From a virus: a DNA stretch of 64,000 bases. The stretch lies in the IMG/VR virus record IMGVR_UViG_3300023174_000033, positions 310,001 to 374,000 of that record; one strand, 5' to 3'. Positions 1-8,664 of the stretch are shown here, one piece after another; position 1 is the first letter of the stretch, and the number at the start of each line of letters is the position of its first letter. The notes beneath the pieces were generated by a model. It saw only the letters and a program-made list of their open reading frames with translations, was not told the origin of the DNA and ran no database searches. The position numbers and the translations under genes are program-made.

Positions 1-546
1 AGATAATTTAGATCCTAAATAAGCATATACATCAATTCTTGAAGGAGTGCCAGATATGGTATTTTCATTTTGATAAAATACCCCACTAGAATATTGATAT
101 AGCCAATCTCTACTACTTAAAGGATAAATTCTATTATTACTCTCATCATAGGGAATTGCAGCATATGATTCACCGTTTGAGTCAGAAATCAAATTAGTCA
201 TCTTCTGACCGGCAGATACACCCATCAAAGATCCATATCCATATGCGTATGTCAAACCAGTTTTAAAGTCAAATCCCGTTGGTGGTTGAGTTGGCCAATA
301 TGTTAAAAAGGCTCTATTATTTGTACCTGGTATAAGACCTAATGAAGCACTCACACCAACGGCAATACCTTGTTCAACACCTAGTGAGGCTGTAACAGGT
401 AAATTATCCATATAAATATTTTTTGAAGGAATATTAAATGAGAATCCAATAGTTTCTTCTAATAAACTTTTGTTCAAATCCGTTTGTGATTTACCAGAAA
501 TGTTTTTGAAGGATATTTGAGATAGTACGCTACTTGTTAAAGCCAT
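1..546 (-). CDS. Virion/fibre-like protein, C-terminus cut off by window edge
   Basis: The reading frame is open from the ATG at 546 to the window edge, so 182 residues are visible and the C-terminus is missing. It begins MALTSSVLSQISFKN and is rich in Ser, Gly, Thr and aromatic residues, with no signal peptide or membrane segment. The composition resembles that of the two fibre-like proteins upstream on the same strand (575-3265 and 3272-4294), so I infer a virion surface or tail component. I do not recognise a named domain. An AATATATA element 21 nt upstream lies across the stop codon of the preceding gene and could give this gene its own transcript. Confidence 0.6.
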   Translation of the reverse strand, partial: MALTSSVLSQISFKNISGKSQTDLNKSLLEETIGFSFNIPSKNIYMDNLPVTASLGVEQGIAVGVSASLGLIPGTNNRAFLTYWPTQPPTGFDFKTGLTYAYGYGSLMGVSAGQKMTNLISDSNGESYAAIPYDESNNRIYPLSSRDWLYQYSSGVFYQNENTISGTPSRIDVYAYLGSKLS

Positions 547-567
547 TTTGTTTTGGATTTTCTATTT

Positions 568-575
568 TATATATT
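568..575 (-). promoter_or_regulatory. AATATATA upstream element
   Basis: On the minus strand this octamer lies 21 nt before the ATG at 546 and touches the stop codon of the 575-3265 gene. Confidence 0.45.
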
Positions 576-3265
576 TAATTTGTGTTTACTATTGCTGATA
601 ATATTTCACCATTATAATTTGGACCAGAAGTTATTCTCATAAGTATCACACCATTTGAAAAGTAAGTGTTTTTTAAACCAAAAGTTACTGCTACTGAACT
701 AGTTCCACTATTTGTTTCATCCCAACATCCAGATCCATTCTCATATTGACCTGGTAGAAAGCCTTTAGCAGCGTCCAACCAACCAGTTACCCCACCATCA
801 CTCACAGTACCTCCGGGTGGGATTTCAGTTCCCTTATATGGTAACTTAAATTCTAAATAAACTTGACTTGTGCTTGTATTCAAACTTGTTCCAACGGGAA
901 CTACAGTTGTATTAACGGTTCCTAAATTCAATCTTATTGATGATCTTTGAGTTGGTACCACATAATATCTTGTGTAACTCCTACTAAATGATCCGTGTAT
1001 GTTATTAACAGTTGAACTAGCACAAAGTGAGTAATTACTATAAGACAATCCATAATTTTTATTTGTTATCACATTTCCAAAATTTGAAAAATTAATTTTA
1101 GGATATACTAAACTACCACCTAAAACTTGTAATGCGTCTCTATAATTGTTTGATAAATATAAACTATTTTGACTATTCCATTGACTAGATGATAAACCAG
1201 ATACTAAACTATGAGAAGCATACCCACCATTTATCAATCTATATTGTTCATCTTCAAAGCTCTCTATTAATACAGTTGAGGATGTTGCAAATGTGTCAAT
1301 CAACCATCCAACGACAGACAAAGTTCCACCAATTGTTGTACCTTGAACTGTTCTTTTAGAACTAACATTTACAGTAATTGGTTGATTTATTCTTCTTCTT
1401 GAAGTTTTTATAGTATATGTAGTTGAAAATGTGAATGATGAACTAACACTACTTGGTACTGGAAGTGATTGTGATGCAGGATTTGGGGTAACCAAATCAA
1501 TTGGGTCACCAAAAACACCGGCATCAAAATTCGGATAGTAAGTATTTCTATAAATATCCAATGCCTCAATATCATATTTGAAATTCATGTTATCAATATG
1601 CCTCAATCCAGATATGAATTTGAATGTTGTATTATAATTAGTACCCTGTGGTGTAGCGTATGTGGTTTGAGTATTTGAACTATCGGATATAAATTCAATT
1701 TTATTTAAACTGAAAGCTGTAGTTCCTATATTGTGTACTACTTGAATTGAATTCAAACCATCAACAAAAAATCCACTATCTCGTTTTATAAGATAGGTTC
1801 CAGACCTATTCCAATAATTATTCAATTCACTACCTTGTGGGTATTTTGATGTTGTCGCAGACGATAACACAAATCCAGAAGTAAGACCAGATGTTGTGCC
1901 TGATATAGTAGTGTCAATTGCCAACGAATGAGTAGTACCTAGATTTAATGATGATACAGTAAATGAATTTAAGTATAAATAAAGACTACCAGTTATACCA
2001 TAATTAAAAGAATAAGTACCATAAGCTGGTGTTGGTAAAGATGGGTGATTTACTACATCGGAATTTAACCTACCAAATATATCTTGATAATATTGAGTAC
2101 CAGTTATTGGTTGTAAAACTCTTGATGTTACACCTAAAACATAACCACCAAAAGAACCACTTGCAAACAATCCTCCAGTCGCGGTTGGATTCCAAAATGA
2201 AGCAGTACCAGGTGTGAAACCACCAGAACCACTAAATGAAATTTTACCACTTGTGAATTGAGATTGACTAGCATTCCAAGAACTTAAATTTGGAGCTGCT
2301 GGTGGTAACATTTGCTTGAATAAAAAGTTAAATCTATCAACCGCAGTTCCTATTGGAGTTGATGTAGTGAAATCTTCAAAAAACCCATCAGTATATCCAC
2401 CACTTTCAGCTATACCTATCGTTGAAGCGCCGTCCAATGGTAATGTGATTTGAAATCCTTGTGGGTCATAGGTCATTTGATATTGTATACCTGTTTGAAT
2501 ATCACCACTTACAAGGCTAACAAGAGTATTTGAAGATACTTTTTTAACATCCACAAACTCTAACCCATCAATTGATAAAGAAACTGTACCAGTATTTGCA
2601 GTTGCAAACGAAGCATAATAAACTACATTTGAATAAGTAAATAATTGAGATTGAGTTATTGATGTGAAACTAAAAGACAAACCATTTGCAGACGTTGGTT
2701 GAATATACCTAACAGCATTTTGATATTCTCTAACCCAACTACCCGAAATACTTTGTGTACCATAAAATATAGCTAATTGATTAGGATGGTTCAATATTCT
2801 CACGGTAGTTTGATCTACCGGCTCAATAAACTCCCAACCACTTAAAACAGAACTATATACTGCTATATAATTTGATTGTGTTAGAAAAGCTCCAAAGCTT
2901 GGACTTCCTATAATATATCTATCACCGTCATTTGGTGATCCTGGAACACTTGATATAAAATCAATAACATTTTCCGACCAAATTGACATATCTGTATTTG
3001 GTTCGTATTGAACCCAATTTGAATTTTCATTCAAATCAGAATCAAAATAATTCAACTTTAATTGGTAAGTTCTATTTTCATCAATTACGTGACATAACAT
3101 ACCCCACTGTCTTCTGTCTGGGTAAATACCGTCTCTATCTGTACTTGAAGTAACTGAATGAAATCCACCTCTAATTTCATTTGAATAAGCTACTGAATAA
3201 ACATCCGTATCAAACTGTGGTCTTATCGGTGCTACAACTAAAATTCCTTCATTCTTCATTGCCAT
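575..3265 (-). CDS. Large tail-fibre/baseplate-associated protein with DUF2793-like segment
   Basis: 896 residues, very rich in Ser, Thr, Gly and Asn, with many short beta-strand-like stretches and no membrane segment, as in phage receptor-binding or fibre proteins. Residues of about 105-155 contain PGSPNDGDRYIIG, then GAF and GWEFIEP. This resembles the DUF2793 pattern of phage tail proteins (P-x-x-P-x-x-GDRYxVG ... GAW ... W-x-F-x-P); that resemblance is from memory. The rest is unrecognised. The gene is 6 nt downstream of 3272-4294 and upstream of the truncated gene at 1-546, which suggests one virion operon. The ATG at 3265 is taken as start; an in-frame ATG six nt later is also possible. 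Confidence 0.65.
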   Translation of the reverse strand: MAMKNEGILVVAPIRPQFDTDVYSVAYSNEIRGGFHSVTSSTDRDGIYPDRRQWGMLCHVIDENRTYQLKLNYFDSDLNENSNWVQYEPNTDMSIWSENVIDFISSVPGSPNDGDRYIIGSPSFGAFLTQSNYIAVYSSVLSGWEFIEPVDQTTVRILNHPNQLAIFYGTQSISGSWVREYQNAVRYIQPTSANGLSFSFTSITQSQLFTYSNVVYYASFATANTGTVSLSIDGLEFVDVKKVSSNTLVSLVSGDIQTGIQYQMTYDPQGFQITLPLDGASTIGIAESGGYTDGFFEDFTTSTPIGTAVDRFNFLFKQMLPPAAPNLSSWNASQSQFTSGKISFSGSGGFTPGTASFWNPTATGGLFASGSFGGYVLGVTSRVLQPITGTQYYQDIFGRLNSDVVNHPSLPTPAYGTYSFNYGITGSLYLYLNSFTVSSLNLGTTHSLAIDTTISGTTSGLTSGFVLSSATTSKYPQGSELNNYWNRSGTYLIKRDSGFFVDGLNSIQVVHNIGTTAFSLNKIEFISDSSNTQTTYATPQGTNYNTTFKFISGLRHIDNMNFKYDIEALDIYRNTYYPNFDAGVFGDPIDLVTPNPASQSLPVPSSVSSSFTFSTTYTIKTSRRRINQPITVNVSSKRTVQGTTIGGTLSVVGWLIDTFATSSTVLIESFEDEQYRLINGGYASHSLVSGLSSSQWNSQNSLYLSNNYRDALQVLGGSLVYPKINFSNFGNVITNKNYGLSYSNYSLCASSTVNNIHGSFSRSYTRYYVVPTQRSSIRLNLGTVNTTVVPVGTSLNTSTSQVYLEFKLPYKGTEIPPGGTVSDGGVTGWLDAAKGFLPGQYENGSGCWDETNSGTSSVAVTFGLKNTYFSNGVILMRITSGPNYNGEILSAIVNTN

Positions 3266-3271
3266 AATACT

Positions 3272-4294
3272 TTATTGTTGTTGATTTAATATTGTAATTT
3301 CTGTAGTTCCTTGTGGTGTGTAACTCATATAAATATCATAGAAATCACCATATCCATATATGTTCTCTAAATAATAATTTGATTGTATTTTTTTAAACAT
3401 ATTTACATAGAAATTATTATAGATGGTTTTTGGAAATTCAGTATAAGCCCAATCTGTAGTTGGCCAAGCTACCACTAAATGACTAGCGGTACCTATCATA
3501 TTAATACTTGTTCCGATAATTGTATATGGACTAGTTGATAAATCTGGCAATCCATTTGGACCAGTTAAGCCAAACCTATTACTAATAAGACCATCAAGTT
3601 GAACTGATTGACTAGCGGTGATAGTTCTTAAATCTGCATATGGACTTATAGAAGATAAATCAATTGAACCGTAATATCTACTATTAAACCAACTCATAGT
3701 TACAGATATTTGTCTTCCACTCATACCAGTTGTACCATCATAATCACTCACGGTGAGTGTATAAGTTGATGTTGTATTTGGTATTACACTTGCTTGAAAT
3801 GTAGAAACAGTAGTGCCGGTTGTAGGTATAGTAGGATTTACCGTATTTGGCAAATCATTCGGTACTGATAACGTACAAGAAACTATTGCGTTTGTATTTT
3901 TCGTTAGAGTTACTTGCAAATCAACCGTGGCAGTTCCACCAGGTAGGTAACCATATTCATACATAGGTGGGTTTGGTGAAACTATTTCCAATTCATACCC
4001 AACATCTTCAAATTTTAAAAACATTTTATCTAATAATTCCTGTAAAGGAACATAACTAAAAGTAGTACCTTTTGGAATACCACCTAACTCTACGGTTGAC
4101 GGTGTTAAACTTGTATAAGAGAAACTCCAAGTAGAAATTCCATAAATTTCCTCCCATAGAGTAAAACTAACATCACGTAAATTTCTGGCAGTAATTGAAC
4201 CCGTATCTTGGGATGGCAGTGTTGCCATAATTTCATCTAAACCAGTTAGTGTTTCAGAATATGTAGGATCCCCAGGAACTCCGTAAATTGCCAT
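3272..4294 (-). CDS. Virion-associated protein, probable baseplate or fibre component
   Basis: 340 residues. The N-terminal 70 residues are charged and mixed (MAIYGVPGDPTYSETLTGLDE), whereas the middle part is Thr/Ser/Pro-rich with beta-sandwich-like strands (for example VNPTIPTTGTTVSTFQ). The C-terminus ends in TPQGTTEITILNQQQ. I recognise no catalytic motif. It leads a minus-strand cluster with two further fibre-like genes, so a structural role is inferred from composition and neighbours. The upstream AATATATA element at 4313-4320 supports the ATG at 4294. Confidence 0.6.
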   Translation of the reverse strand: MAIYGVPGDPTYSETLTGLDEIMATLPSQDTGSITARNLRDVSFTLWEEIYGISTWSFSYTSLTPSTVELGGIPKGTTFSYVPLQELLDKMFLKFEDVGYELEIVSPNPPMYEYGYLPGGTATVDLQVTLTKNTNAIVSCTLSVPNDLPNTVNPTIPTTGTTVSTFQASVIPNTTSTYTLTVSDYDGTTGMSGRQISVTMSWFNSRYYGSIDLSSISPYADLRTITASQSVQLDGLISNRFGLTGPNGLPDLSTSPYTIIGTSINMIGTASHLVVAWPTTDWAYTEFPKTIYNNFYVNMFKKIQSNYYLENIYGYGDFYDIYMSYTPQGTTEITILNQQQ

Positions 4295-4312
4295 ATAGAT
4301 TTGATTTATACC

Positions 4313-4320
4313 TATATATT
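4313..4320 (-). promoter_or_regulatory. AATATATA upstream element
   Basis: Lies 18 nt before the ATG at 4294 and would lead the three-gene virion cluster running to the left edge. Confidence 0.45.
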
Positions 4321-4340
4321 AATAAGGATAATCTATCTTT

Positions 4341-5069
4341 TTAATTCTGAACAATCTTCCAAATTTTATAACCGTTACTATCAGTAATAAATTTTAAATC
4401 AATATTTCCTAACTCAACAATATCAGAATTATTTAAGAAAAATTCAAAATATTTTATACATGATTCGGAATTTATACTCTCATCTAAAAAAACTGATAAT
4501 TTTGTATCATCAATAAACTTATTCAAATTCAAATTAGAATTTTCGCCTATAAAATTTTCAACTAGTGGATCAAATTGAATTTTTTGTGAAATAATTTTAT
4601 TTGTCAATAAATTTTTTAGTTTTGTCCTAATTTGATTTAAATCATTTTCCGATAAACAAGTCACGAAATAACTTTCATCAAAATCTTTTACCTGATAAAT
4701 ATTCAAATCTTGGTTTATAGTATCAATATGTCCAGAACTTATATGAAAAAAATCAGCTAAAATCTTTTCTTTTCTCACGTTATTGGATTTTAAATCGGAG
4801 ATGTCCTCTAAAACACTTGAAAACCCCTCAAAAGTTAAAATATTATCATCCTGTAAAGATTTTCTATGTTCAATAACATCAGATACAACTCTTTCAATCC
4901 CAACAACTTCGGATAATTTATTATTATCCAAGAATTTACGCATATTCTTATTTATGTATACATAAACTTCTTTTGGTCTCGCATTCGTGTTATCAATAAA
5001 CTTATCAATAATTTCATTGACAATTTTATAATATTTGTTTGCGTCTTCTCTATTTTTTAACTTTATCAT
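4341..5069 (-). CDS. Hypothetical protein
   Basis: 242 residues, Asn/Lys/Asp/Ile-rich and predicted largely helical, without a signal peptide, membrane segment or cysteine motif. I do not recognise the family. It is divergent from the lipoprotein gene at 5196. The ATG at 5069 is fixed by an AATATATA element five nt upstream. Nothing in the neighbouring fibre genes gives a clear role. Confidence 0.6.
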   Translation of the reverse strand: MIKLKNREDANKYYKIVNEIIDKFIDNTNARPKEVYVYINKNMRKFLDNNKLSEVVGIERVVSDVIEHRKSLQDDNILTFEGFSSVLEDISDLKSNNVRKEKILADFFHISSGHIDTINQDLNIYQVKDFDESYFVTCLSENDLNQIRTKLKNLLTNKIISQKIQFDPLVENFIGENSNLNLNKFIDDTKLSVFLDESINSESCIKYFEFFLNNSDIVELGNIDLKFITDSNGYKIWKIVQN

Positions 5070-5074
5070 CAGTG

Positions 5075-5082
5075 TATATATT
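5075..5082 (-). promoter_or_regulatory. AATATATA upstream element, close type
   Basis: Only five nt separate the octamer from the ATG at 5069. If it is a -10 element, transcription would begin about at the start codon. Confidence 0.5.
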
Positions 5083-5195
5083 ATTATTTCAAAAAAACAA
5101 ATTTTAAAAAAAAATATAAAAAATCCAGAATTTTAAAACAAACGTTTTTTTCTTTCATATATACAAAGTATTAAAAATTAAAAAATAAAAAAATT

Positions 5196-5417
5196 ATGAA
5201 AAAATTATTTGTAATGTTTGCTTTTGCATCGCTCGTAGTTTCTTGTGGAACAAAAAATGAAGAAACCACAACTCAAGATTCAACTTCTGTATCTGTGGAT
5301 TCATCAGTAGTAACTCCAAGTGATTCAGCAGCAACTACAGTCCCAAGTGATTCTTCTGCTTTTGACACTTGTACCAAACCTTGTACCGAAACTTGTAAAA
5401 AAGCAGCTGGTAAATAA
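5196..5417 (+). CDS. Small secreted lipoprotein
   Basis: 73 residues. A short lysine start (MKKLF), a hydrophobic core (VMFAFASLVV) and the lipobox LVVSC-G at residues 13-18 form a classic type II signal peptide. The mature chain after Cys17 is almost entirely Ser, Thr, Asp and Glu, followed by a short Cys/Lys-rich tail with three more cysteines. Acidic Ser/Asp-rich sequence after the lipid cysteine resembles lipoprotein export signals of Bacteroidota, so surface display on the infected host is possible; this is inference. It stands alone, with a strong terminator behind it. It could block re-infection or simply be a host-derived cargo gene. Confidence 0.75.
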   Translation: MKKLFVMFAFASLVVSCGTKNEETTTQDSTSVSVDSSVVTPSDSAATTVPSDSSAFDTCTKPCTETCKKAAGK

Positions 5418-5481
5418 AAAAGTTTATTTGTTTATCTCTAAAACAAGTTGGTGGAATGTCAACCGTACTGGTGGGTCCCTT

Positions 5482-5510
5482 AAAAAGTCAAGTTTATACT
5501 TGACTTTTTT
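5482..5510 (+). terminator. Rho-independent terminator after lipoprotein gene
   Basis: An 11-bp inverted repeat, AAAAAGTCAAG paired with CTTGACTTTTT around a TTTATA loop, ends in a T run. It closes the lipoprotein transcript. Confidence 0.85.
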
Positions 5511-5531
5511 ATTTTACACCAATTCCTAAAT

Positions 5532-5539
5532 AATATATA
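5532..5539 (+). promoter_or_regulatory. AATATATA upstream element, close type
   Basis: Ends five nt before the ATG at 5545 and argues for that start rather than the TTG one codon earlier. Confidence 0.5.
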
Positions 5540-5544
5540 CATTG

Positions 5545-6447
5545 ATGAATCTCCGTGATGTAAGAACCTTTTATAATACCAAACCTGTTGAGTATGTAAT
5601 TAAAGAAAAGTATGAACTCAAAGAGGATAGGACTTATGTGCCACGTTTCAATCTAAAAAACGCAACTCAAATTGCTAAAATTCCTATAAATGAGCCAATA
5701 AAACCTACCGAAGAAATTTTCATCAAAGCCATAAAATATGGGATGGTATTTCTTATAAACTACAAGGGTGCTAAAGATAAACACTTTGCTGGCCACGAAA
5801 GGGTTATTTATCCAATGGTTTTAGGTAAATCGTCAAAGGGTAAAATATTATTGAGAGGTTATCATTTAAATGGGTGGTCTGTTTCTGCAAATAGACAAAT
5901 CAATAAGATATGGAGAATGTTTAGGGTTGATAGATTACTTTCAATCACATTCACTGGCTCATTCTATAGACTACCTCCGGCAGGTTATAATATGTTTGAT
6001 AAAGGAATGAGGGGTGGTATTATCGCTAGAGCTGATTTTAACGAAATTAGAAAAAACCAACAATCTTTGGTTAAAACACAAGAAATTCAAAATAAAGAAG
6101 AGATTACCTTAAGCGAAGAAAAGAGGGAATTTGTCACCGTAAGAGTAAAAACGACAAATACAAAATTGGATTTAAATAAACCACTGGAAAATGCTTACGT
6201 GAATAATATGAAAGATATAGCTAACGTAAGGGTTTCTTTTTTGAAAAGCATTTATGGAAATAAATACCTTTCAATTTTAGGAGCATTGGGGCAACCCGGG
6301 AACACTGTGAAGGTTTTAGATGATAAGGGAACAAATCTAGGTGTTTTCAAAGTTATGGATTCTATCGCTGGTGAAACTTTGAAGAAAATAAAAAACGTCA
6401 AAGGTAATGCTGTGTTTGATGTTTATTTATTTGACAAGAAGGTTTAA
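5545..6447 (+). CDS. Hypothetical protein with WYL-like segment
   Basis: 300 residues from the ATG at 5545. Residues of about 70-150 contain an INYKG strand followed by HERVIYPMVLG, LLRGYHL and WRMFRVDRLLSI. This arrangement resembles WYL-type ligand-sensing domains, which pair an I-x-Y strand with R-x-x-x-P and a later L-x-x-I strand; the match is weak and from memory. The remainder is Lys/Asn-rich and unrecognised. The gene lies downstream of a terminator and converges with the glycosyltransferase gene at 6444, with a four-nt overlap of the 3' ends. A virion role is also possible. Confidence 0.55.
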   Translation: MNLRDVRTFYNTKPVEYVIKEKYELKEDRTYVPRFNLKNATQIAKIPINEPIKPTEEIFIKAIKYGMVFLINYKGAKDKHFAGHERVIYPMVLGKSSKGKILLRGYHLNGWSVSANRQINKIWRMFRVDRLLSITFTGSFYRLPPAGYNMFDKGMRGGIIARADFNEIRKNQQSLVKTQEIQNKEEITLSEEKREFVTVRVKTTNTKLDLNKPLENAYVNNMKDIANVRVSFLKSIYGNKYLSILGALGQPGNTVKVLDDKGTNLGVFKVMDSIAGETLKKIKNVKGNAVFDVYLFDKKV

Positions 6448-7403
6448 ATACTTAAAATTCTACTCACAATTTCGTCAGTTGAGTCCTTCCAATCCATCTT
6501 GACAACTTTACTTTTTTCAACAAAATTTTTAATATCAGAAATCTCTCCAGACATAACACCCTTTTTTTCTAATGATATTGCATTACAACTCTGTTCATAC
6601 TGACCATATGTTGGAACTAACATCAATTTCTTACCCAAATAAAGTGCCTCAACCGAAGTTTGAAAACCACCAGCTGTTACTATACCGTGACAATTCCTCA
6701 AACTTTCCTCAAATCTATCTTTATCAATTGGTCTAACAACATTATTTTTGAAAAAAATTGGTTTTTTAATATTTGTAAAAATCTCAAATTTTACAGATCT
6801 TAATTGAGACACCTCTTTTACAATTGTTTCTATATCATATGTTGGTAAATAAACTGTATAATGTCCATAATCGTTTGGACTTATATACATCAAATTATCT
6901 CTTATGATCGGAGTATAAATAAAATCATCATATGATTCAAAATGTAAACCTATTGGGTGAGTTACCGGTACTAATTTTTTAAGTAATAATTCGCCAAAAA
7001 GATTTTTGTTTTTTGGCCTTGGTGTTTTATTGGATAAAAAAGAACATTGATTACTTAACCCAATACAGATTTTATCTTGTCTTTTAGCGGCCCAAGCAGT
7101 TATTGGTTCGTAATCGGAAATTATCAAATCATAATTACTTAAATCTAATTTGATATCACTCAAGAATTCTTTAATTTTCAATTCTTTAAAAGTCTTCCAA
7201 TAATTTATACCCCCTTTGCCATTATAATAAAAAGTTAAACCTCTTAAATTCCACTTTATTGGAAAGGGGAACTTGACCTGTGAGTTATTACCAGACGTTA
7301 ATATATCTACCATACAACCCATTTTTATCAGTCTGTTTATTACTTTTGCTGATCTTGTTAAGTGTCCGTTACCAGTTGATTGAATTCCATAAAGTACCCT
7401 CAT
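6444..7403 (-). CDS. Glycosyltransferase, MurG/GT28-like GT-B fold
   Basis: 319 residues. The N-terminus has MRVLYGIQSTGNGHLTRSAK, the G-x-G-H-x-x-R loop typical of GT-B enzymes that bind the acceptor. The C-terminal half carries the donor-binding signature GIVTAGGFQTSVEAL, with LVPTYGQYEQ and NA following, as in MurG and related UDP-sugar transferases. It should move a sugar from a nucleotide donor to a lipid or other acceptor at the inner membrane. Its start overlaps the end of the LpxH-like gene by ATGA (7400-7403), so the two are translationally coupled and probably act on the same surface glycolipid. Phage-induced change of host envelope is the likeliest purpose. Confidence 0.8.
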   Translation of the reverse strand: MRVLYGIQSTGNGHLTRSAKVINRLIKMGCMVDILTSGNNSQVKFPFPIKWNLRGLTFYYNGKGGINYWKTFKELKIKEFLSDIKLDLSNYDLIISDYEPITAWAAKRQDKICIGLSNQCSFLSNKTPRPKNKNLFGELLLKKLVPVTHPIGLHFESYDDFIYTPIIRDNLMYISPNDYGHYTVYLPTYDIETIVKEVSQLRSVKFEIFTNIKKPIFFKNNVVRPIDKDRFEESLRNCHGIVTAGGFQTSVEALYLGKKLMLVPTYGQYEQSCNAISLEKKGVMSGEISDIKNFVEKSKVVKMDWKDSTDEIVSRILSI

Positions 7404-8128
7404 TTTACGAATTTTAATTTTATATTACCATCAAGATCTTCAATGATATAAGAACAACTTTCACAAAAATCCCCAGTGTTGTAATATTCACCTTCTTCAA
7501 TTTCAGGACTGTGAGTGTGTCCTATCATAATTGCATCGCAATTTTTTTCTTCAATTAAAGTTTTGGATACTTTCTTATACTCTGATAAGAATTTTATAGC
7601 ACTCTTTACTTTTGACTTCATATAGGCAGAAAAAGACCAATATTCCAATTTAAATAACCTTCTAAACCAATTATAAATCTTGTTTATAGTTATTGATAGT
7701 TCGTAAGAAACATCACCTAACCAGTATAGCCAAGGACTAATTCTAACGAATCCATCAAAACAATCACCGTGGGTTAGATAAATCTTATCACCCTTGACAG
7801 AATCGTAAATATATTCATTGCAAATAAGTATATCACCGAAATAAATATTTTGCTCATCTATAACACTTCTCACATAGTAGTCATGGTTTCCAAGGATGTA
7901 AACAACTTTAACACCTTTCCTTGATAATCTTAAAACTTTTTGTATAACTGTAGAATGATCTTTATGCCAATAAAACTTTCTTTTCAAATAAGTCATATCA
8001 ATAAAATCACCCACAATAAACAGGTTTTCAAATTCATATTCCTTGAAAACATCAAGTAATTTAGTTGCTTGGGAATTTGGATTTCCAAGGTGTATATCAC
8101 TTATGAAAAGAGTTTTAATTTTATCCAT
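7400..8128 (-). CDS. LpxH-like metallophosphoesterase (UDP-diacylglucosamine hydrolase family)
   Basis: 242 residues, the usual length for LpxH-type enzymes. All metal-binding blocks of the calcineurin-like fold are present in order: FISDIHLG near the start, VGDFIDM at about 39-45, GNHDYY at about 80, LTHGD at about 118 and GHTHSP at about 203. LpxH cleaves UDP-2,3-diacylglucosamine in lipid A synthesis; close relatives act on other pyrophosphates, so the exact substrate is open. It is the first gene of a two-gene operon with the GT-B glycosyltransferase, a pairing that suggests envelope glycolipid modification. Confidence 0.8.
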   Translation of the reverse strand: MDKIKTLFISDIHLGNPNSQATKLLDVFKEYEFENLFIVGDFIDMTYLKRKFYWHKDHSTVIQKVLRLSRKGVKVVYILGNHDYYVRSVIDEQNIYFGDILICNEYIYDSVKGDKIYLTHGDCFDGFVRISPWLYWLGDVSYELSITINKIYNWFRRLFKLEYWSFSAYMKSKVKSAIKFLSEYKKVSKTLIEEKNCDAIMIGHTHSPEIEEGEYYNTGDFCESCSYIIEDLDGNIKLKFVK

Positions 8129-8172
8129 AACTTAATAATTCAATCTATATATAAATATAAATCCAAATTTTT

Positions 8173-8664
8173 ATGAACCTGTATCCTCAAGAAGAACTTG
8201 ATAGAATTAATAAAGTAAAGGAAACTAATGATAAATTAGAGGAATATTTCAATCAAAGAAGAGACGAGTGGAACAAGAATTTGGAACCTTTATTTGAGGT
8301 TATTAGAAACCGTTTAACGATTGATAATTCTTCAAAAGTATTTGAATCACAATCAATCGCTTTGAGTTTTAGGCAACAGATAAATGAACAAATTTCATTT
8401 TTTCTTAACAAACGATCAAAGGAAGAAGTTAAGATTAAAAGAATAAGACAAGATAAATTTGTATTTTACGCTCTTGGAATTGGTTTAAAAACAAATGCTG
8501 GTGAAAAATCTACTTTGATAGATGCCCATTTGGCTGAAAATGATAGAACTATACTCTTAATTGATAACTATGTGGAATTTTTAAGGAGTTGTTCCAAGAA
8601 TCTTGAGAGTCTTGGTTATACTATCAAGAATATTATTGAACTTATGAATTATCTTGGTGGATAA
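8173..8664 (+). CDS. UvsY-like recombination mediator
   Basis: 163 residues, slightly longer than T4 UvsY (137). The C-terminal half follows the T4 pattern: NKRS...IKRI, then an acidic helix, then FLRSC at about 136 and a terminal block with GYTIKNIIELMNYLGG. T4 UvsY ends in a similar LLDFC ... GFAIKHIQDM...G block. UvsY loads the UvsX recombinase on gp32-coated single-stranded DNA. The assignment rests on remembered sequence pattern, not a search, but a UvsW-like helicase elsewhere in the window (45225-46862) fits T4-type recombination-dependent replication. The N-terminus is helical and charged. The TATATATAAATA stretch upstream may be the promoter. Confidence 0.5.
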   Translation: MNLYPQEELDRINKVKETNDKLEEYFNQRRDEWNKNLEPLFEVIRNRLTIDNSSKVFESQSIALSFRQQINEQISFFLNKRSKEEVKIKRIRQDKFVFYALGIGLKTNAGEKSTLIDAHLAENDRTILLIDNYVEFLRSCSKNLESLGYTIKNIIELMNYLGG

